Made by a program: the position numbers and the translations under genes. Source: DSOI01 sp041394885 (GTDB lineage: Bacteria > Acidobacteriota > Terriglobia > Bryobacterales > Bryobacteraceae). From it: DNA of 64,000 nucleotides. The notes under the pieces were generated by a model. It was given only the letters and a program-made list of their open reading frames with translations, had not been told where the DNA came from and did not search any database. Below are positions 37,133 to 46,150 of the stretch, in pieces. Where the stretch lies: the NCBI GenBank assembly GCA_041394885.1, contig JAWKHI010000018.1, positions 61,640 to 125,639 on the forward strand, in the 5' to 3' direction. Numbering within the stretch: the first letter of the stretch is position 1; each line of letters starts with the position of its first letter.

Positions 37133-39478
37133 TTAGTCTTGCGGGTGGCGTGCGATGGCGCCCAGCAGATGCATGGCGACTTCTTTGCCGCGCTCGCCGA
37201 TTTCGCCCATGGGGCCGACGCAACTGGGGCAACCGGACTCGCAGGGGCAGCGGGCGATCAATTCCTCGCCCATGGCGACCAGGCGGCGGCGCACGGCAAA
37301 GAGGGGCTCGCTCAATCCGATGCCGCCGGGGTAGGAGTCGTAAAGGAACAGGTCCGGCTCCCAAACCTGGAGGCTGGTGGCGATGTCTTCGGTGAGGGCG
37401 ACACCGAGATCGCGGGGGTCGCACATGAGCAGCAACGCGGCGACGGCCCGGAGGGCATTGCCGATGCCGATCAGGCCGGCTTGCTTTTCGGCGGGTCCGT
37501 AGGCGGGAAAGCGGTCCAGAAACGAGGCGGGGAAATGCAGCCAGAAGGCGGTGGTGTGCATTTCCTGTTCGGGCAGCGAGAGGTTGCCGGCGCCGACGTT
37601 TTCGTTGGTGTAGAACTTCACTTTCTTGAATCCGACGATTTGGCGATTGACGCGGACTTCCCCGTGGCGGGCGAAGGCTGGATCCATGGGCTCGCTAGCG
37701 AACTGATCGAGCTCCTTGACCTGCGTGTAGTCGATGGCGTCGGTAAAGTAGTCGCATTCGACGCGGCGGACATAGGCCTTGCGATTTTCGAAATCGAGGC
37801 GCTCCACTTGATACTGGCGGGCTTCGTGGAGATAGATCGCCTTTTCGTGGAGTTCGGAAGGCGCGGCGGTGTAGGCGACTTCGGCGATGACCTTGGGCTC
37901 GCCGGTCTCGTCGATGACGACGAAGTTATCGCTCGACACGCTGCGGAGGCTGATGGCGTCGGCGGGATAGGTGTCGGAAGTCCAGTGCCAGGCGTCGCCG
38001 GAGCGATGGAGCAAGTGTAGTTCCTCGAGCACGGGGGCGAGACTGGCGACGGGGTAACGGCCGAAGGATTCGCCGTCGCGCAGGGGCAGTTCGAACGCGG
38101 CGCACTTGAGGTGGCTCAAGAGTATCTCGGCGTTATCGGGATTGATTTGCGCCTGTTCGGGAGGGCGTTCGAAGAAGTAATCGGGATGCTCGACGATGAA
38201 TTGATCGAGTGGTGCGCTGGAGGCGACCATGACGGCGAGCGAAGTGGTCTGACGGCGTCCGGCGCGTCCGGCACGCTGCCAGGTGGAGGCGACGGTGCCG
38301 GGATAGCCGGCCATGACGACGGCGTCGAGCGAACCGATGTCGATGCCGAGCTCCAATGCGTTGGTGGCGACGATGGCGCGGATATCACCATCGCGCATCT
38401 TGCGTTCAATCTCGCGGCGCTCCCGCGGGAGGTAGCCGCCCCGATATCCGCGAACGCCTTCGGGACCCATCGGCATCTTCTGGGCGGCGTCTTTGAGATA
38501 GGTGAGCAGGATTTCGGTGGCGAGCCGGTTGTTGGCGAACACGAGCGTCTGCTGGCCGCGCTCCATCAGTTCCACGGCGATGCGGCGGGTCTCGTGCAAA
38601 TAGCTGCGGCGGATGCCCAACTGGCGGTTGACGACGGGCGGATTATGAAAGACGAAATATTTCTCTCCGGAAGGGGCGCCGTTGTTGTCGACGAGGGAGA
38701 ACTTTTCGCCGGTGAGCGCTTCGGCGAGTTCCCTGGGATTGGCAATTGTGGCCGAACTGCAGATGAATTGGGGGTTGGATCCGTAGAACTCGCAGATGCG
38801 CCGCAGACGGCGCAGGATGTTGGCGAAGTGGCTGCCGTAGACGCCGCGGTAGTAGTGCAACTCGTCGATGACGATATAGCGGAGCTTTTCGAAGGCCTTG
38901 GCCCATTTGGTGTGATGGGGCAAGATGCCACTGTGGAGCATGTCGGGATTGGTGAGGACGACGTTGGCGCGTTCGCGGATGGCCTTGCGCGCGTCCTGTG
39001 GGGTGTCGCCGTCGTAGGTGAAGGCGCGAATGGCTGAGCCCATCTGCTCCACCGAGGCGTTGAATTCGGCGAGTTGATCTTCGGCGAGGGCCTTGGTGGG
39101 GAAGACGTAGAAGGCGCGGCCCTGAGGGTCGGCGAGGAGGCGATTCCAGACGGGCAGGTTGTAGCAGAGCGTCTTGCCGCTGGCGGTGGGAGTGACGACG
39201 ACGACATTGGCGCCGCCATTTACCAGCGAGAGGGATTCGGCCTGATGGGAATAGAGGCTGGCAATGCCGCGTCGCGCGAGGGCGCCGGAGAGGGTGGGGT
39301 GGACCGAATCCGGGATGGGGATCCATTGGGGCTGGCGGGCGGGTTGATGGCGTATGTGGCGGATGGGGGAATCGGGCCGAAGGGCTTGTTCGCGGAAGCG
39401 GGCGACGGCGGCTTCGACGTCAGCTTGGCGGGAAGGAAAGAGGTCAGGCGGGTGATCGTCAAACAAACTAGGGGTCAT
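37133..39478 (-). CDS. mrfA: DEAD/DEAH-box helicase with C-terminal Zn cluster (MrfA/YprA family)
   Basis: This 781-residue helicase has TPTASGKT (motif I), VIDELHYY in the DEAH position, CSSATIANPRELAE (motif III region), VATNALELGIDIG and WQRAGRAGRR (motif VI). A DUF1998/MZB-type domain ends with CPCESGCPSC, four Cys that hold zinc. This is the arrangement of MrfA (YprA), a DNA helicase for repair of mitomycin-type damage in Bacillus subtilis, where it works with the exonuclease MrfB. No mrfB is next to it here, so it may pair with a distant gene. Intact. Confidence 0.85.
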   Translation of the reverse strand: MTPSLFDDHPPDLFPSRQADVEAAVARFREQALRPDSPIRHIRHQPARQPQWIPIPDSVHPTLSGALARRGIASLYSHQAESLSLVNGGANVVVVTPTASGKTLCYNLPVWNRLLADPQGRAFYVFPTKALAEDQLAEFNASVEQMGSAIRAFTYDGDTPQDARKAIRERANVVLTNPDMLHSGILPHHTKWAKAFEKLRYIVIDELHYYRGVYGSHFANILRRLRRICEFYGSNPQFICSSATIANPRELAEALTGEKFSLVDNNGAPSGEKYFVFHNPPVVNRQLGIRRSYLHETRRIAVELMERGQQTLVFANNRLATEILLTYLKDAAQKMPMGPEGVRGYRGGYLPRERREIERKMRDGDIRAIVATNALELGIDIGSLDAVVMAGYPGTVASTWQRAGRAGRRQTTSLAVMVASSAPLDQFIVEHPDYFFERPPEQAQINPDNAEILLSHLKCAAFELPLRDGESFGRYPVASLAPVLEELHLLHRSGDAWHWTSDTYPADAISLRSVSSDNFVVIDETGEPKVIAEVAYTAAPSELHEKAIYLHEARQYQVERLDFENRKAYVRRVECDYFTDAIDYTQVKELDQFASEPMDPAFARHGEVRVNRQIVGFKKVKFYTNENVGAGNLSLPEQEMHTTAFWLHFPASFLDRFPAYGPAEKQAGLIGIGNALRAVAALLLMCDPRDLGVALTEDIATSLQVWEPDLFLYDSYPGGIGLSEPLFAVRRRLVAMGEELIARCPCESGCPSCVGPMGEIGERGKEVAMHLLGAIARHPQD

Positions 39479-40042
39479 ATGTTTTTTGCCTTTTCTTCGC
39501 CTGGGCTGGCATGAGCAGGACCAGCATACGGGCGCTTGGGAGGGTGGCGAAAACGGGCCTCTATCCGGTTTTCAGAAGAGGAACTTCACGTGGTATTCAG
39601 TGATCCACTCGCGCATGAAGCGGATGGAGAGGATCGTCCAGTAGAGAACAACTCGAGGTTGTCGATGGACTTCAGATAAAGCGCGAAGAGTAGGATTCGG
39701 CATCCCAGATGGACTGCCGTTCAGCGGCGTTGGCGACGTTGACGGCGACTTGGTCGATCGTGCTGATCCGTGATGTAGTGGTGGCAGAGCTCGACATGAG
39801 GGTTGAGGATCCAGCTCACCGGTCTTGCCGGAACTGCGCATGGATGCGATGCCAGCAGTGGCGCCGTCGGTGCGCGGACAGGCGAGACGGGCCGCACGCA
39901 CCAGCTGGACATATCACATGGTGGTAACAAGGCTGTCAGCGGCGACGACGGCGAAGGCAGGTCGCGCGCCTGGTCCGGCCCGATGGGAGGCATGGGAGGT
40001 GGCAGTTGTTTCATTGCTCGCCTTCAGAATACACTTCCCAGG
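39479..40042. other. Intergenic region, 564 bp, possibly decayed coding sequence
   Basis: No supported gene. On the minus strand a run near 39575-39690 reads YWTILSIRFMREWITEYHVK, with coding-like composition and a stop at 39572, but no family is recognised and the upstream frames are broken. It may be the end of a degraded gene. Confidence 0.3.
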
Positions 40043-40660
40043 ATGCGATTGTTGATCCTGTTCACTCTGGTGTTGGCGTTTATCCTTGTGCCGTTTTTGC
40101 TGTGGGAGGAGCCCATCCGCGCGGCGGTGGAGGAGTTCCTGGCGCTGCCTCACGCGCGAGCGTGGACAGCGGTGGTGCTGGCTGCGGTATTGGCGCTGGA
40201 CATCGTGCTGCCGGTGCCATCGAGCATAGTGAGTACGGCGGCGGGAACGCTGCTCGGGTTTCCGCTGGGCGCGGCCGCGTCGCTGGCGGGCATGACGGCA
40301 GGTTGCGCCCTGGGCTACGGATTGGGATTGCGCGCGCCCGCGCACAGGTTGGTTTCCATGGCGGAGTTGGAGCGCCTGCGGGCGGCGCAGCATCGATGGG
40401 GGGACTGGATGCTGGCGATCTTCCGCCCGGTGCCGGTGTTAGCGGAGGCGTCCGTGCTGTTTGCCGGGATGACACGGGCGCCGTTTGCGCGATTCCTGCT
40501 GCTTACGGCGTTGGCCAACCTGGGGATATCGGTCATCTATGCCGCGGCGGGCGCGTGGGCGCCGGGGGCGGGATCTTTTGTTTACGCGCTGGCGGCCGCG
40601 CTGGTGCTGCCCGGAGTGGCGATGTGGGCGCTGCGAAGGATCGGCGGAAGCCGCGTCTAA
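40043..40660 (+). CDS. DedA/VTT-type membrane protein
   Basis: From ATG 40043 this 205-residue protein has five to six membrane helices. The conserved core is LDIVLPVPSSIVSTAAGTLL, GFPLGAAASLAGMTAGCALG and FRPVPVLAEASVLFAGMT, matching the E-x-x-(L/P)-P-x-P and F-x-R-x-x-P-x-x-(R/A) marks of the VTT/DedA family. The family includes lipid scramblases and transporters for undecaprenyl phosphate and PE. The substrate here is not known. No cotranscribed neighbour. Confidence 0.78.
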   Translation: MRLLILFTLVLAFILVPFLLWEEPIRAAVEEFLALPHARAWTAVVLAAVLALDIVLPVPSSIVSTAAGTLLGFPLGAAASLAGMTAGCALGYGLGLRAPAHRLVSMAELERLRAAQHRWGDWMLAIFRPVPVLAEASVLFAGMTRAPFARFLLLTALANLGISVIYAAAGAWAPGAGSFVYALAAALVLPGVAMWALRRIGGSRV

Positions 40661-40735
40661 GCACTCGCCGGCACAACGGAGCTGGGGCAGCGAATTCTTG
40701 CGTGCCTTTAGGGCGCCCCGCCCTGTGCCGGCTAA

Positions 40736-41935
40736 TCAGCCGGCGGATTTTCTGACACGCGCCGGTGGAGCGTCAATGGCGTCGAGCAGGACATGCACGT
40801 CGAAAGCTTCCACGCCCGGGGCGAGCGCCCGCGTGGGCGGCGCCGAGGGTGATTTGCGGTGGATGACGGCAGCACGCACCTCGACCTGGCCTCCGATTGA
40901 GCGCCGCAGGGATTCGATCGGCCTAGCCATGGCGGGGTGGACGGTCTTGGAGGCCTTGCACTCCACTATCCACAGGCGTCCGCGTTTGTCGGGGAACAGG
41001 AAGTCGACTTCGAGGCCCTGCTGATCGCGGAAATGATACAGCTCTTTTCTACGGCCCTGATTGACCTGGTGCTTCAGGATCTCGGCGGCGACGAAGCCTT
41101 CAAAGAGGGAGCCGAGGAACGGGGACCGGTCGAGTTCGGCGGGGGTGGTGATGCCAAGGAGGTGGCAGGCCATGCCGGAGTCTGTGATGTAAACCTTCGG
41201 AGATTTGATGAGGCGCTTGCCGAAGTTCTCGAAGTAGGGCGGAACGAGCATAATCTGGCCCGTGATCTCGAGCACGTGGAGCCAGTCGCCCACGGTAGGG
41301 ACGGTGACTCCGAGGGGAGAGGCGATATCGGTTTTGTTGAGAATCTTGCCGTGCCGGCTGGCCAGGAGCGCGAGGAAGCGGCGGAAGGTGGCGAGGTCCC
41401 GGACGTTGACGATGGAGCGAACATCGCGCTCGAGATAGGTTTGGATGTAGGAGTCAAACCAAAGGGCGCGGCTCTTGGGGCGGGCGGCTACTTCCGGAAA
41501 ACCGCCGTGAAGAAGGGTGACGCGGCTGGATTCGGCGACGCTGAGCGGGAGGAGTTGGAGGATGGCGGCGCGTCCCGCCATTGACTCCGCGACGCCCTGC
41601 ATGAGAGGGGCCTCTTGCGAGCCAGTGAAGAGCCACTGGCCGGTTTTCCGGGGATGCCGGTCAATGCGGGTGCGGATATAGCCGAACAACTCGGGGACGT
41701 TCTGGATTTCGTCGAATAGGACTGGAGGGCGGAGTTCGTCGATGAGGGTGCGGGGGTCGGAGCGGGCGCGGGTCTGGATGTCGGAATCTTCGAGGAGGAT
41801 GTATTGGGCGCGAGGGAAATAGCGCCGCAGGAGGGTTGTTTTGCCGGTGCGTCGAGGGCCTGTTACGACGACGGCGGGGAAGGCCCGGACGGCGTCGAGG
41901 AGGACGGCGTCGATGGATCGGGAGAGGAACCGCAT
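40736..41935 (-). CDS. DUF4143-domain AAA ATPase
   Basis: The protein has 399 residues. The N-terminal ATPase shows AVVVTGPRRTGKTTLLRRYF (P-loop), PVLFDEIQNVPEL (Walker B) and WLFTGSQEAPL (sensor 1). The DUF4143 region follows with QTYLERDVRSIVNVRDLATF, a winged-helix-like stretch GVTVPTVGDWLHVLEITGQI, and a PD-(D/E)xK-like end VDFLFPDKRGRLWIVECKAS. The family is widespread and of unclear role; many sit near toxin or defence genes. Two paired inverted repeats flank its start, which suggests tight regulation. Intact. Confidence 0.88.
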   Translation of the reverse strand: MRFLSRSIDAVLLDAVRAFPAVVVTGPRRTGKTTLLRRYFPRAQYILLEDSDIQTRARSDPRTLIDELRPPVLFDEIQNVPELFGYIRTRIDRHPRKTGQWLFTGSQEAPLMQGVAESMAGRAAILQLLPLSVAESSRVTLLHGGFPEVAARPKSRALWFDSYIQTYLERDVRSIVNVRDLATFRRFLALLASRHGKILNKTDIASPLGVTVPTVGDWLHVLEITGQIMLVPPYFENFGKRLIKSPKVYITDSGMACHLLGITTPAELDRSPFLGSLFEGFVAAEILKHQVNQGRRKELYHFRDQQGLEVDFLFPDKRGRLWIVECKASKTVHPAMARPIESLRRSIGGQVEVRAAVIHRKSPSAPPTRALAPGVEAFDVHVLLDAIDAPPARVRKSAG

Positions 41936-41937
41936 AT

Positions 41938-41968
41938 GAGAATTCTAAACTAGAACTTTAGAATTCTC
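41938..41968. promoter_or_regulatory. Perfect 12-bp inverted repeat overlapping the DUF4143 start region
   Basis: GAGAATTCTAAA (41938-41949) and TTTAGAATTCTC (41957-41968) are exact inverted copies around a 7-base spacer. The site begins three bases before the ATG of the DUF4143 gene and covers the place of its Shine-Dalgarno, so it could work as an operator or as an mRNA hairpin that hides the start. A second, imperfect copy lies 80 bp upstream. Confidence 0.7.
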
Positions 41969-42017
41969 AAGGGTGTTGAAGGGGTGGGCGGCGGGGAATG
42001 GACAGGCGATGGGTTTT

Positions 42018-42048
42018 GAGAAATTTAAAGTAGCAGTTTAGAATTCTC
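42018..42048. promoter_or_regulatory. Second, imperfect copy of the DUF4143 inverted repeat
   Basis: GAGAAATTTAAA (42018-42029) and TTTAGAATTCTC (42037-42048) form the same design with two mismatches and the same 7-base spacer. The 18 bases TTTAGAATTCTCAAGGGT recur exactly at 41957-41974 and 42037-42054, 80 bp apart. The pair suggests cooperative binding of one regulator upstream of the DUF4143 gene. Confidence 0.65.
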
Positions 42049-42163
42049 AAGGGTTGAGCGTTGGGGTAGCGGCGGTTGGCGAGGCGTGCCGCGGCCACTT
42101 TTGCATGCAAGGGTGTCGTGGGTTGTTTGGGGGGAGCCGATATTGCGCGGCCGCGGCGCTAAC

Positions 42164-43606
42164 ATGGAAACCATGCCAAATCGAATGCAGCGCCGCCTTT
42201 TTTGCTCTGGGGGAGGTGCTTGGATCGCCGCTGCGGCGGCGGGCGCTTCGCCGCTGCAAGGGGGTGGGAAGCCGAATATTGTGCTGGTGCTGATGGACAA
42301 TCTGGGATGGGGGGAATTGGGATGTTATGGGGGAGGGATCCTTCGCGGGGCGCCGACGCCGCGGCTCGACAAGCTGGCGGGTGAAGGGTTGCGGTTGTTG
42401 AACTTCAACGTGGAGGCGCAGTGTGTGCCGAGCCGTGCGGCGCTGCTCACCGGACGCTATGCGATCCGCGGCGGCAATGGTTCGGTGCCGCTCGAGACGC
42501 CGGTGTACGGACTCACCCAGTGGGAGCATACGCTTGCGGAAATGCTTTCCGACGCGGGCTATGCGACGGCGATGTATGGGAAGTGGCATCTCGGGCAGAC
42601 GAAGGGGCGGTTTCCCACCGACCACGGGTTCGACGAATGGTATGGGATTCCAAATTCGTCGAATGATTCGTTCTGGCCGACCAACTCGCGGTTCCGGCCG
42701 GGCGCGCATCCGTTTGTGAAGTATGCCGAGGTGATGCAGTCGCGGCGCGGCGAGGATCCGCAGCGGGTGAAGACGTACGACTTGGAGGCGCGGGCGTCGA
42801 TAGACGGGGAGATCACCACGCGCGGAATCGATTTCATGCGCCGGCAGTCGGCGCAGCGCAAGCCGTTCTTTCTGTATTTGCCGTATACGATGCCACATAT
42901 GCCGCTGACGGCGGCGCCGGAGTTCGCCGGCAAGACGCGGAACGGGGAATTCGCCGATGTGCTCACGCAGATCGATACCTACACAGGGCGACTGCTCGAC
43001 GAAGTGGACCGGCTCGGCATCCGCGACGACACAGTATTCATCTTCGCCTCCGACAACGGCGGAGAGGCGACGCCGCCGTATCACGGCTTCAACGGCCCAT
43101 GGCGCGGCACATACTTCACGGGCTTCGAGGGCTCACTGCGCGCACCGCTTCTGATACGGTGGCCGGGCCGGGTGCCGGCGGGAGCGGTGAGCAACGAGAT
43201 TGTGCATGAGATGGACCTGTACCCGACGCTGGCGCGGGTGGCGGGCGGGCGTGTGCCGACCGATCGGATTGTGGATGGTGTGGATCAACTGGATTTTCTG
43301 ACGGGGAAGAAGAAGGAGTCCAATCGCGAGTCTCTGGTGATTTACCTTTCGAACGAAATCTGCGGCGTGAAATGGCGGAACTGGAAGATGATCACAAGGG
43401 AAGTGGATCGCGGTTTCGGCGAGCCGGTGAAGCAGTACAGTTTTCCGCTCTGGTACGATCTGCACACCGATCCGAAGGAGGAGAATCCGCTGGATCCGCG
43501 GTGGGTGGAGAATCTGTGGGTGCGGTGGCCGGCGGGGCAGGTGCTGGTGGATCACAGGGCGTCGCTAAAGAAGGAACCTGCGATCGCACCGGGCACGCCC
43601 GATTGA
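42164..43606 (+). CDS. Secreted sulfatase (second copy in window)
   Basis: From the ATG at 42164 the leader MPNRMQRRLFCSGGGAWIAA has an Arg pair and a hydrophobic stretch, consistent with export. The core has NIVLVLMDNLGWGELGCYGG, CVPSRAALLTGR (the CxPSR formylglycine site), MYGKWHLGQTKG and FIFASDNGGEATPPY. It should hydrolyse sulfate esters outside the cytoplasm. It is a different subtype from the sulfatase at 34.7-36.1 kb. The start is uncertain; downstream Met codons at 42173 and 42185 are possible. Confidence 0.88.
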   Translation: METMPNRMQRRLFCSGGGAWIAAAAAGASPLQGGGKPNIVLVLMDNLGWGELGCYGGGILRGAPTPRLDKLAGEGLRLLNFNVEAQCVPSRAALLTGRYAIRGGNGSVPLETPVYGLTQWEHTLAEMLSDAGYATAMYGKWHLGQTKGRFPTDHGFDEWYGIPNSSNDSFWPTNSRFRPGAHPFVKYAEVMQSRRGEDPQRVKTYDLEARASIDGEITTRGIDFMRRQSAQRKPFFLYLPYTMPHMPLTAAPEFAGKTRNGEFADVLTQIDTYTGRLLDEVDRLGIRDDTVFIFASDNGGEATPPYHGFNGPWRGTYFTGFEGSLRAPLLIRWPGRVPAGAVSNEIVHEMDLYPTLARVAGGRVPTDRIVDGVDQLDFLTGKKKESNRESLVIYLSNEICGVKWRNWKMITREVDRGFGEPVKQYSFPLWYDLHTDPKEENPLDPRWVENLWVRWPAGQVLVDHRASLKKEPAIAPGTPD

Positions 43607-43655
43607 GGGAACAGGAAATCGCATCCGCCGCCACAACAGCGGCATCATAGAATAT

Positions 43656-44201
43656 GTGAGCAAACTTCTGTTATTGGCGGCGATTCCCTGCGCGGGGGCA
43701 CTCATGGCGGCTACCTCGATTCACGAATTCACGCCCAAGTCGATCGAAGGCAAACCGGCGCCCTTGTCGGCCTACAAGGGGAAGGTGGCGCTCGTGGTGA
43801 ATGTGGCGAGCAAGTGCGGCTTTACGCCTCAGTACGAGGGATTGGAAGCGCTCTATCGGAAGTACAAGGATCGGGGGTTTGTGGTGCTTGGGTTTCCATC
43901 GAATGATTTCATGTGGCAGGAACCGGGAACCAACGGAGAGATCGCGGCGTTTTGCAAGCGCAAGTACGGGGTAAGCTTTCCGATGTTCGCCAAGGTAAGC
44001 GTGCGGGGATCGGGGAGCGAACCGCTGTATCGCTTCCTCACCGACAAGAAGGCGAATCCGTCGACGGGTGGCATGATTATGTGGAACTTCACCAAGTTCC
44101 TGGTGGACGGTGAGGGGAAGGTGATCGCGCGATTCGGGCCGCGGACGGAACCGGATTCTCAAGAAGTGATCGACGCGGTAGAGCGGGCCTTGCGAAAATG
44201 A
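43656..44201 (+). CDS. Glutathione peroxidase-family protein (secreted)
   Basis: This 181-residue thioredoxin-fold peroxidase, starting at GTG, has a signal peptide (MSKLLLLAAIPCAGALMA). It has NVASKCGFTPQYEGL, with the peroxidatic Cys (not selenocysteine), and the conserved Trp and Asn of the catalytic triad in MIMWNFTKFLVD, plus FPSNDFMWQEP. Bacterial members mostly use thioredoxin, not glutathione, to reduce peroxides; in this window a bacillithiol-type gene is present, but no link is shown. It is 5 bases upstream of the prepilin peptidase gene, so it is probably cotranscribed. Confidence 0.9.
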   Translation: MSKLLLLAAIPCAGALMAATSIHEFTPKSIEGKPAPLSAYKGKVALVVNVASKCGFTPQYEGLEALYRKYKDRGFVVLGFPSNDFMWQEPGTNGEIAAFCKRKYGVSFPMFAKVSVRGSGSEPLYRFLTDKKANPSTGGMIMWNFTKFLVDGEGKVIARFGPRTEPDSQEVIDAVERALRK

Positions 44202-44205
44202 GCGG

Positions 44206-44739
44206 ATGCACCCGCTGCTCGCCGCTTTGCTGATCCTGCTCTGTATGGTGGCGGCGATATGGGATTGGCGGCTTCGGATCATTCCCAATTGGATTACGGT
44301 TCCGGTGGCGGCTGCCGGGCTAGCGGCGCAGGTCTGGCTCGGGGGAACGGCCGGCTTGCAGCAGGCGGCGGCGGGTATGGGGGTGGCGTTTCTGATCACG
44401 GTTCCGCTCTTCGTACTGCGGGCGCTCGGCGGGGGCGATGTGAAGTTGATGGCGGCGAGCGGGGTTCTGCTTGGGCCTTCGCAGTTCGGCGTGCTGTTCA
44501 TCGTCAATGCGATTGCAGGTGGTGTGATCGCAATCGTGTATGCACTGGCGAAGGGACGGCTCGGCGGCACGCTGCGCAATGTGGGTACGATCCTGCAGTC
44601 AATAGGGCGTGGGCAGGCGCCGGTTGATGCGAAGCCGGAACTGGACATCGCGCATCCGGAGGCGCTGACGATGCCGCGGGGGACCATTTACGCGGTGTGC
44701 GCGCTTATTCTGTGGGCATCCGGGCAATTTCGAGTGTGA
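44206..44739 (+). CDS. A24-family prepilin peptidase
   Basis: This 177-residue membrane aspartic peptidase has the two catalytic acids in AIWDWRLRIIPNW and ALGGGDVKLMAASG (the GxGD signature). It lacks the N-methylation domain of large PilD and corresponds to the small TadV/CpaA type that processes Flp-like prepilins. No pilus genes are adjacent. The gene converges on glpD and the two overlap by 35 bases at their 3' ends. Confidence 0.85.
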   Translation: MHPLLAALLILLCMVAAIWDWRLRIIPNWITVPVAAAGLAAQVWLGGTAGLQQAAAGMGVAFLITVPLFVLRALGGGDVKLMAASGVLLGPSQFGVLFIVNAIAGGVIAIVYALAKGRLGGTLRNVGTILQSIGRGQAPVDAKPELDIAHPEALTMPRGTIYAVCALILWASGQFRV

Positions 44740-46150
44740 GCGCGATTTCCTCGTCGACGCGCGCGTCGTCCCAGTCAAGCAGCGCGCCCATCTCGCGGGC
44801 GAGCGGGCGGAGGTCCTCCGCGGTCCAGAGTCGCTCGTGACCCCAATAGGTGGACACGAACATCAGGTCCGGGAGCCGGCGGGCCATCTCGTGCTTGACC
44901 GCATAGGCCAGGGGTCCACCGGCTTGGGCGATCGCGGCGGCCGGATCGGGTAGTTTCTCTGACGCGGTTCGCGACTTTCCTTGCCACCGCGGCGTGATCA
45001 GGTCCACGGCTTCCTCGGCCATCGAACGGTAGGTGGTGTACTTACCGCCGGCGATCTTGAGGACGCCTTCTTCCATCCAGATGCGGTGTGAGCGGGAGGC
45101 CGCGGTTGCGGAAGCGCCTTTGGTGACGATTAAAGGACGGAGCGAACTGTATGCGGCGACGGGTTCGGAGGACTTGCCGGGAAAGAGCCGTTCCACGACG
45201 TCGCGCAAATAGCGGGTCTCGGCGGCAGAGATACGGACGTCATCGGCGGTGCCGCCGTGGTCAACATCGGTGGTCCCCACGAGTGACAGGGTCTTTTCCG
45301 GGCCCCAGGGAATGACGAAAATGATTCTGCCATCAGGGCCGAAATACGCGATCGCGCTGTCGCTTGCATTCAAGCGCGGGACGATGATGTGCGACCCGCG
45401 GACGAGGCGGACGTTGCCACCGGTCTCCCAGGGGCCCCTCGCGTCGACGATCTGACGTGTGCGCAGCAAACGCGTGGCGCCTGTGAATGTGTCGGCGACT
45501 TCGCAGGTGAATCCATCGGCGGCGCGCTGCCAGGGCCGAGCCTCGGCGTAGTTGGCGATGAGCGCGCCGTGGCGCGCGGCGTCCTGCAGATTCTCGAGGA
45601 CGAGGCGTGCCGAGCCCACGGCGCAATCGTAATAGATCGCCGCCGAGTGCAGCCCGCCGGTGGCAAGCGCCGGTTCCATCCGGGCCACTTCGGCGCGACT
45701 CAAGTATCGCCGTTCGCCGATGTTGAAGCTGCCGGCGAGCTGATCGTAGAGCCAGAGCCCGGCGCCGTAGAAGTAGCGGTCGAACGCGCGATAGAACGGC
45801 AGCAGCAGCGGCAGGGGATGGACCAGATGCGGCGCTATTTCGAGCAAAGTTCTACGTTCATGGAGGGCTTCCCTGACCGGCGAAAACTCGAAGTACTTCA
45901 AATACCGCAAGCCGCCGTGGATGAGCTGTGAGTTCCGGCCACTGGTGCCGGAAGAAAAATGCCTTTGTTCGACGAGACCGATCCGCAAGGGTTCAGAGGC
46001 TGCTTCCGAGCGCAAGGCGAGGTCGCGGGCGATGCCGGCGCCGTTGATGCCGCCGCCGACGATGAGCACGTCGAGAGGCGCACGCGCCATTTCCTCGAGA
46101 TGCTGTTCGCGTGCGCCGATTTGGATGGACGGGGCCAAGGCCGTGCTCAA
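44705..46150 (-). CDS. glpD: Glycerol-3-phosphate dehydrogenase, FAD-dependent
   Basis: This 481-residue GlpD has an FAD-binding Rossmann start VLIVGGGINGAGIARDLALR, SSGTSGRNSQLIHGGLRYL and the C-terminal cap with ILKIAGGKYTTYRSMAEEAV. It oxidises glycerol-3-phosphate to dihydroxyacetone phosphate at the membrane, feeding quinones. It is four bases overlapped by the preceding acyltransferase gene (ATGA), so glycerol-phosphate oxidation and phospholipid assembly share a transcript. Intact. Confidence 0.93.
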   Translation of the reverse strand: MSTALAPSIQIGAREQHLEEMARAPLDVLIVGGGINGAGIARDLALRSEAASEPLRIGLVEQRHFSSGTSGRNSQLIHGGLRYLKYFEFSPVREALHERRTLLEIAPHLVHPLPLLLPFYRAFDRYFYGAGLWLYDQLAGSFNIGERRYLSRAEVARMEPALATGGLHSAAIYYDCAVGSARLVLENLQDAARHGALIANYAEARPWQRAADGFTCEVADTFTGATRLLRTRQIVDARGPWETGGNVRLVRGSHIIVPRLNASDSAIAYFGPDGRIIFVIPWGPEKTLSLVGTTDVDHGGTADDVRISAAETRYLRDVVERLFPGKSSEPVAAYSSLRPLIVTKGASATAASRSHRIWMEEGVLKIAGGKYTTYRSMAEEAVDLITPRWQGKSRTASEKLPDPAAAIAQAGGPLAYAVKHEMARRLPDLMFVSTYWGHERLWTAEDLRPLAREMGALLDWDDARVDEEIALTLEIARMPTE

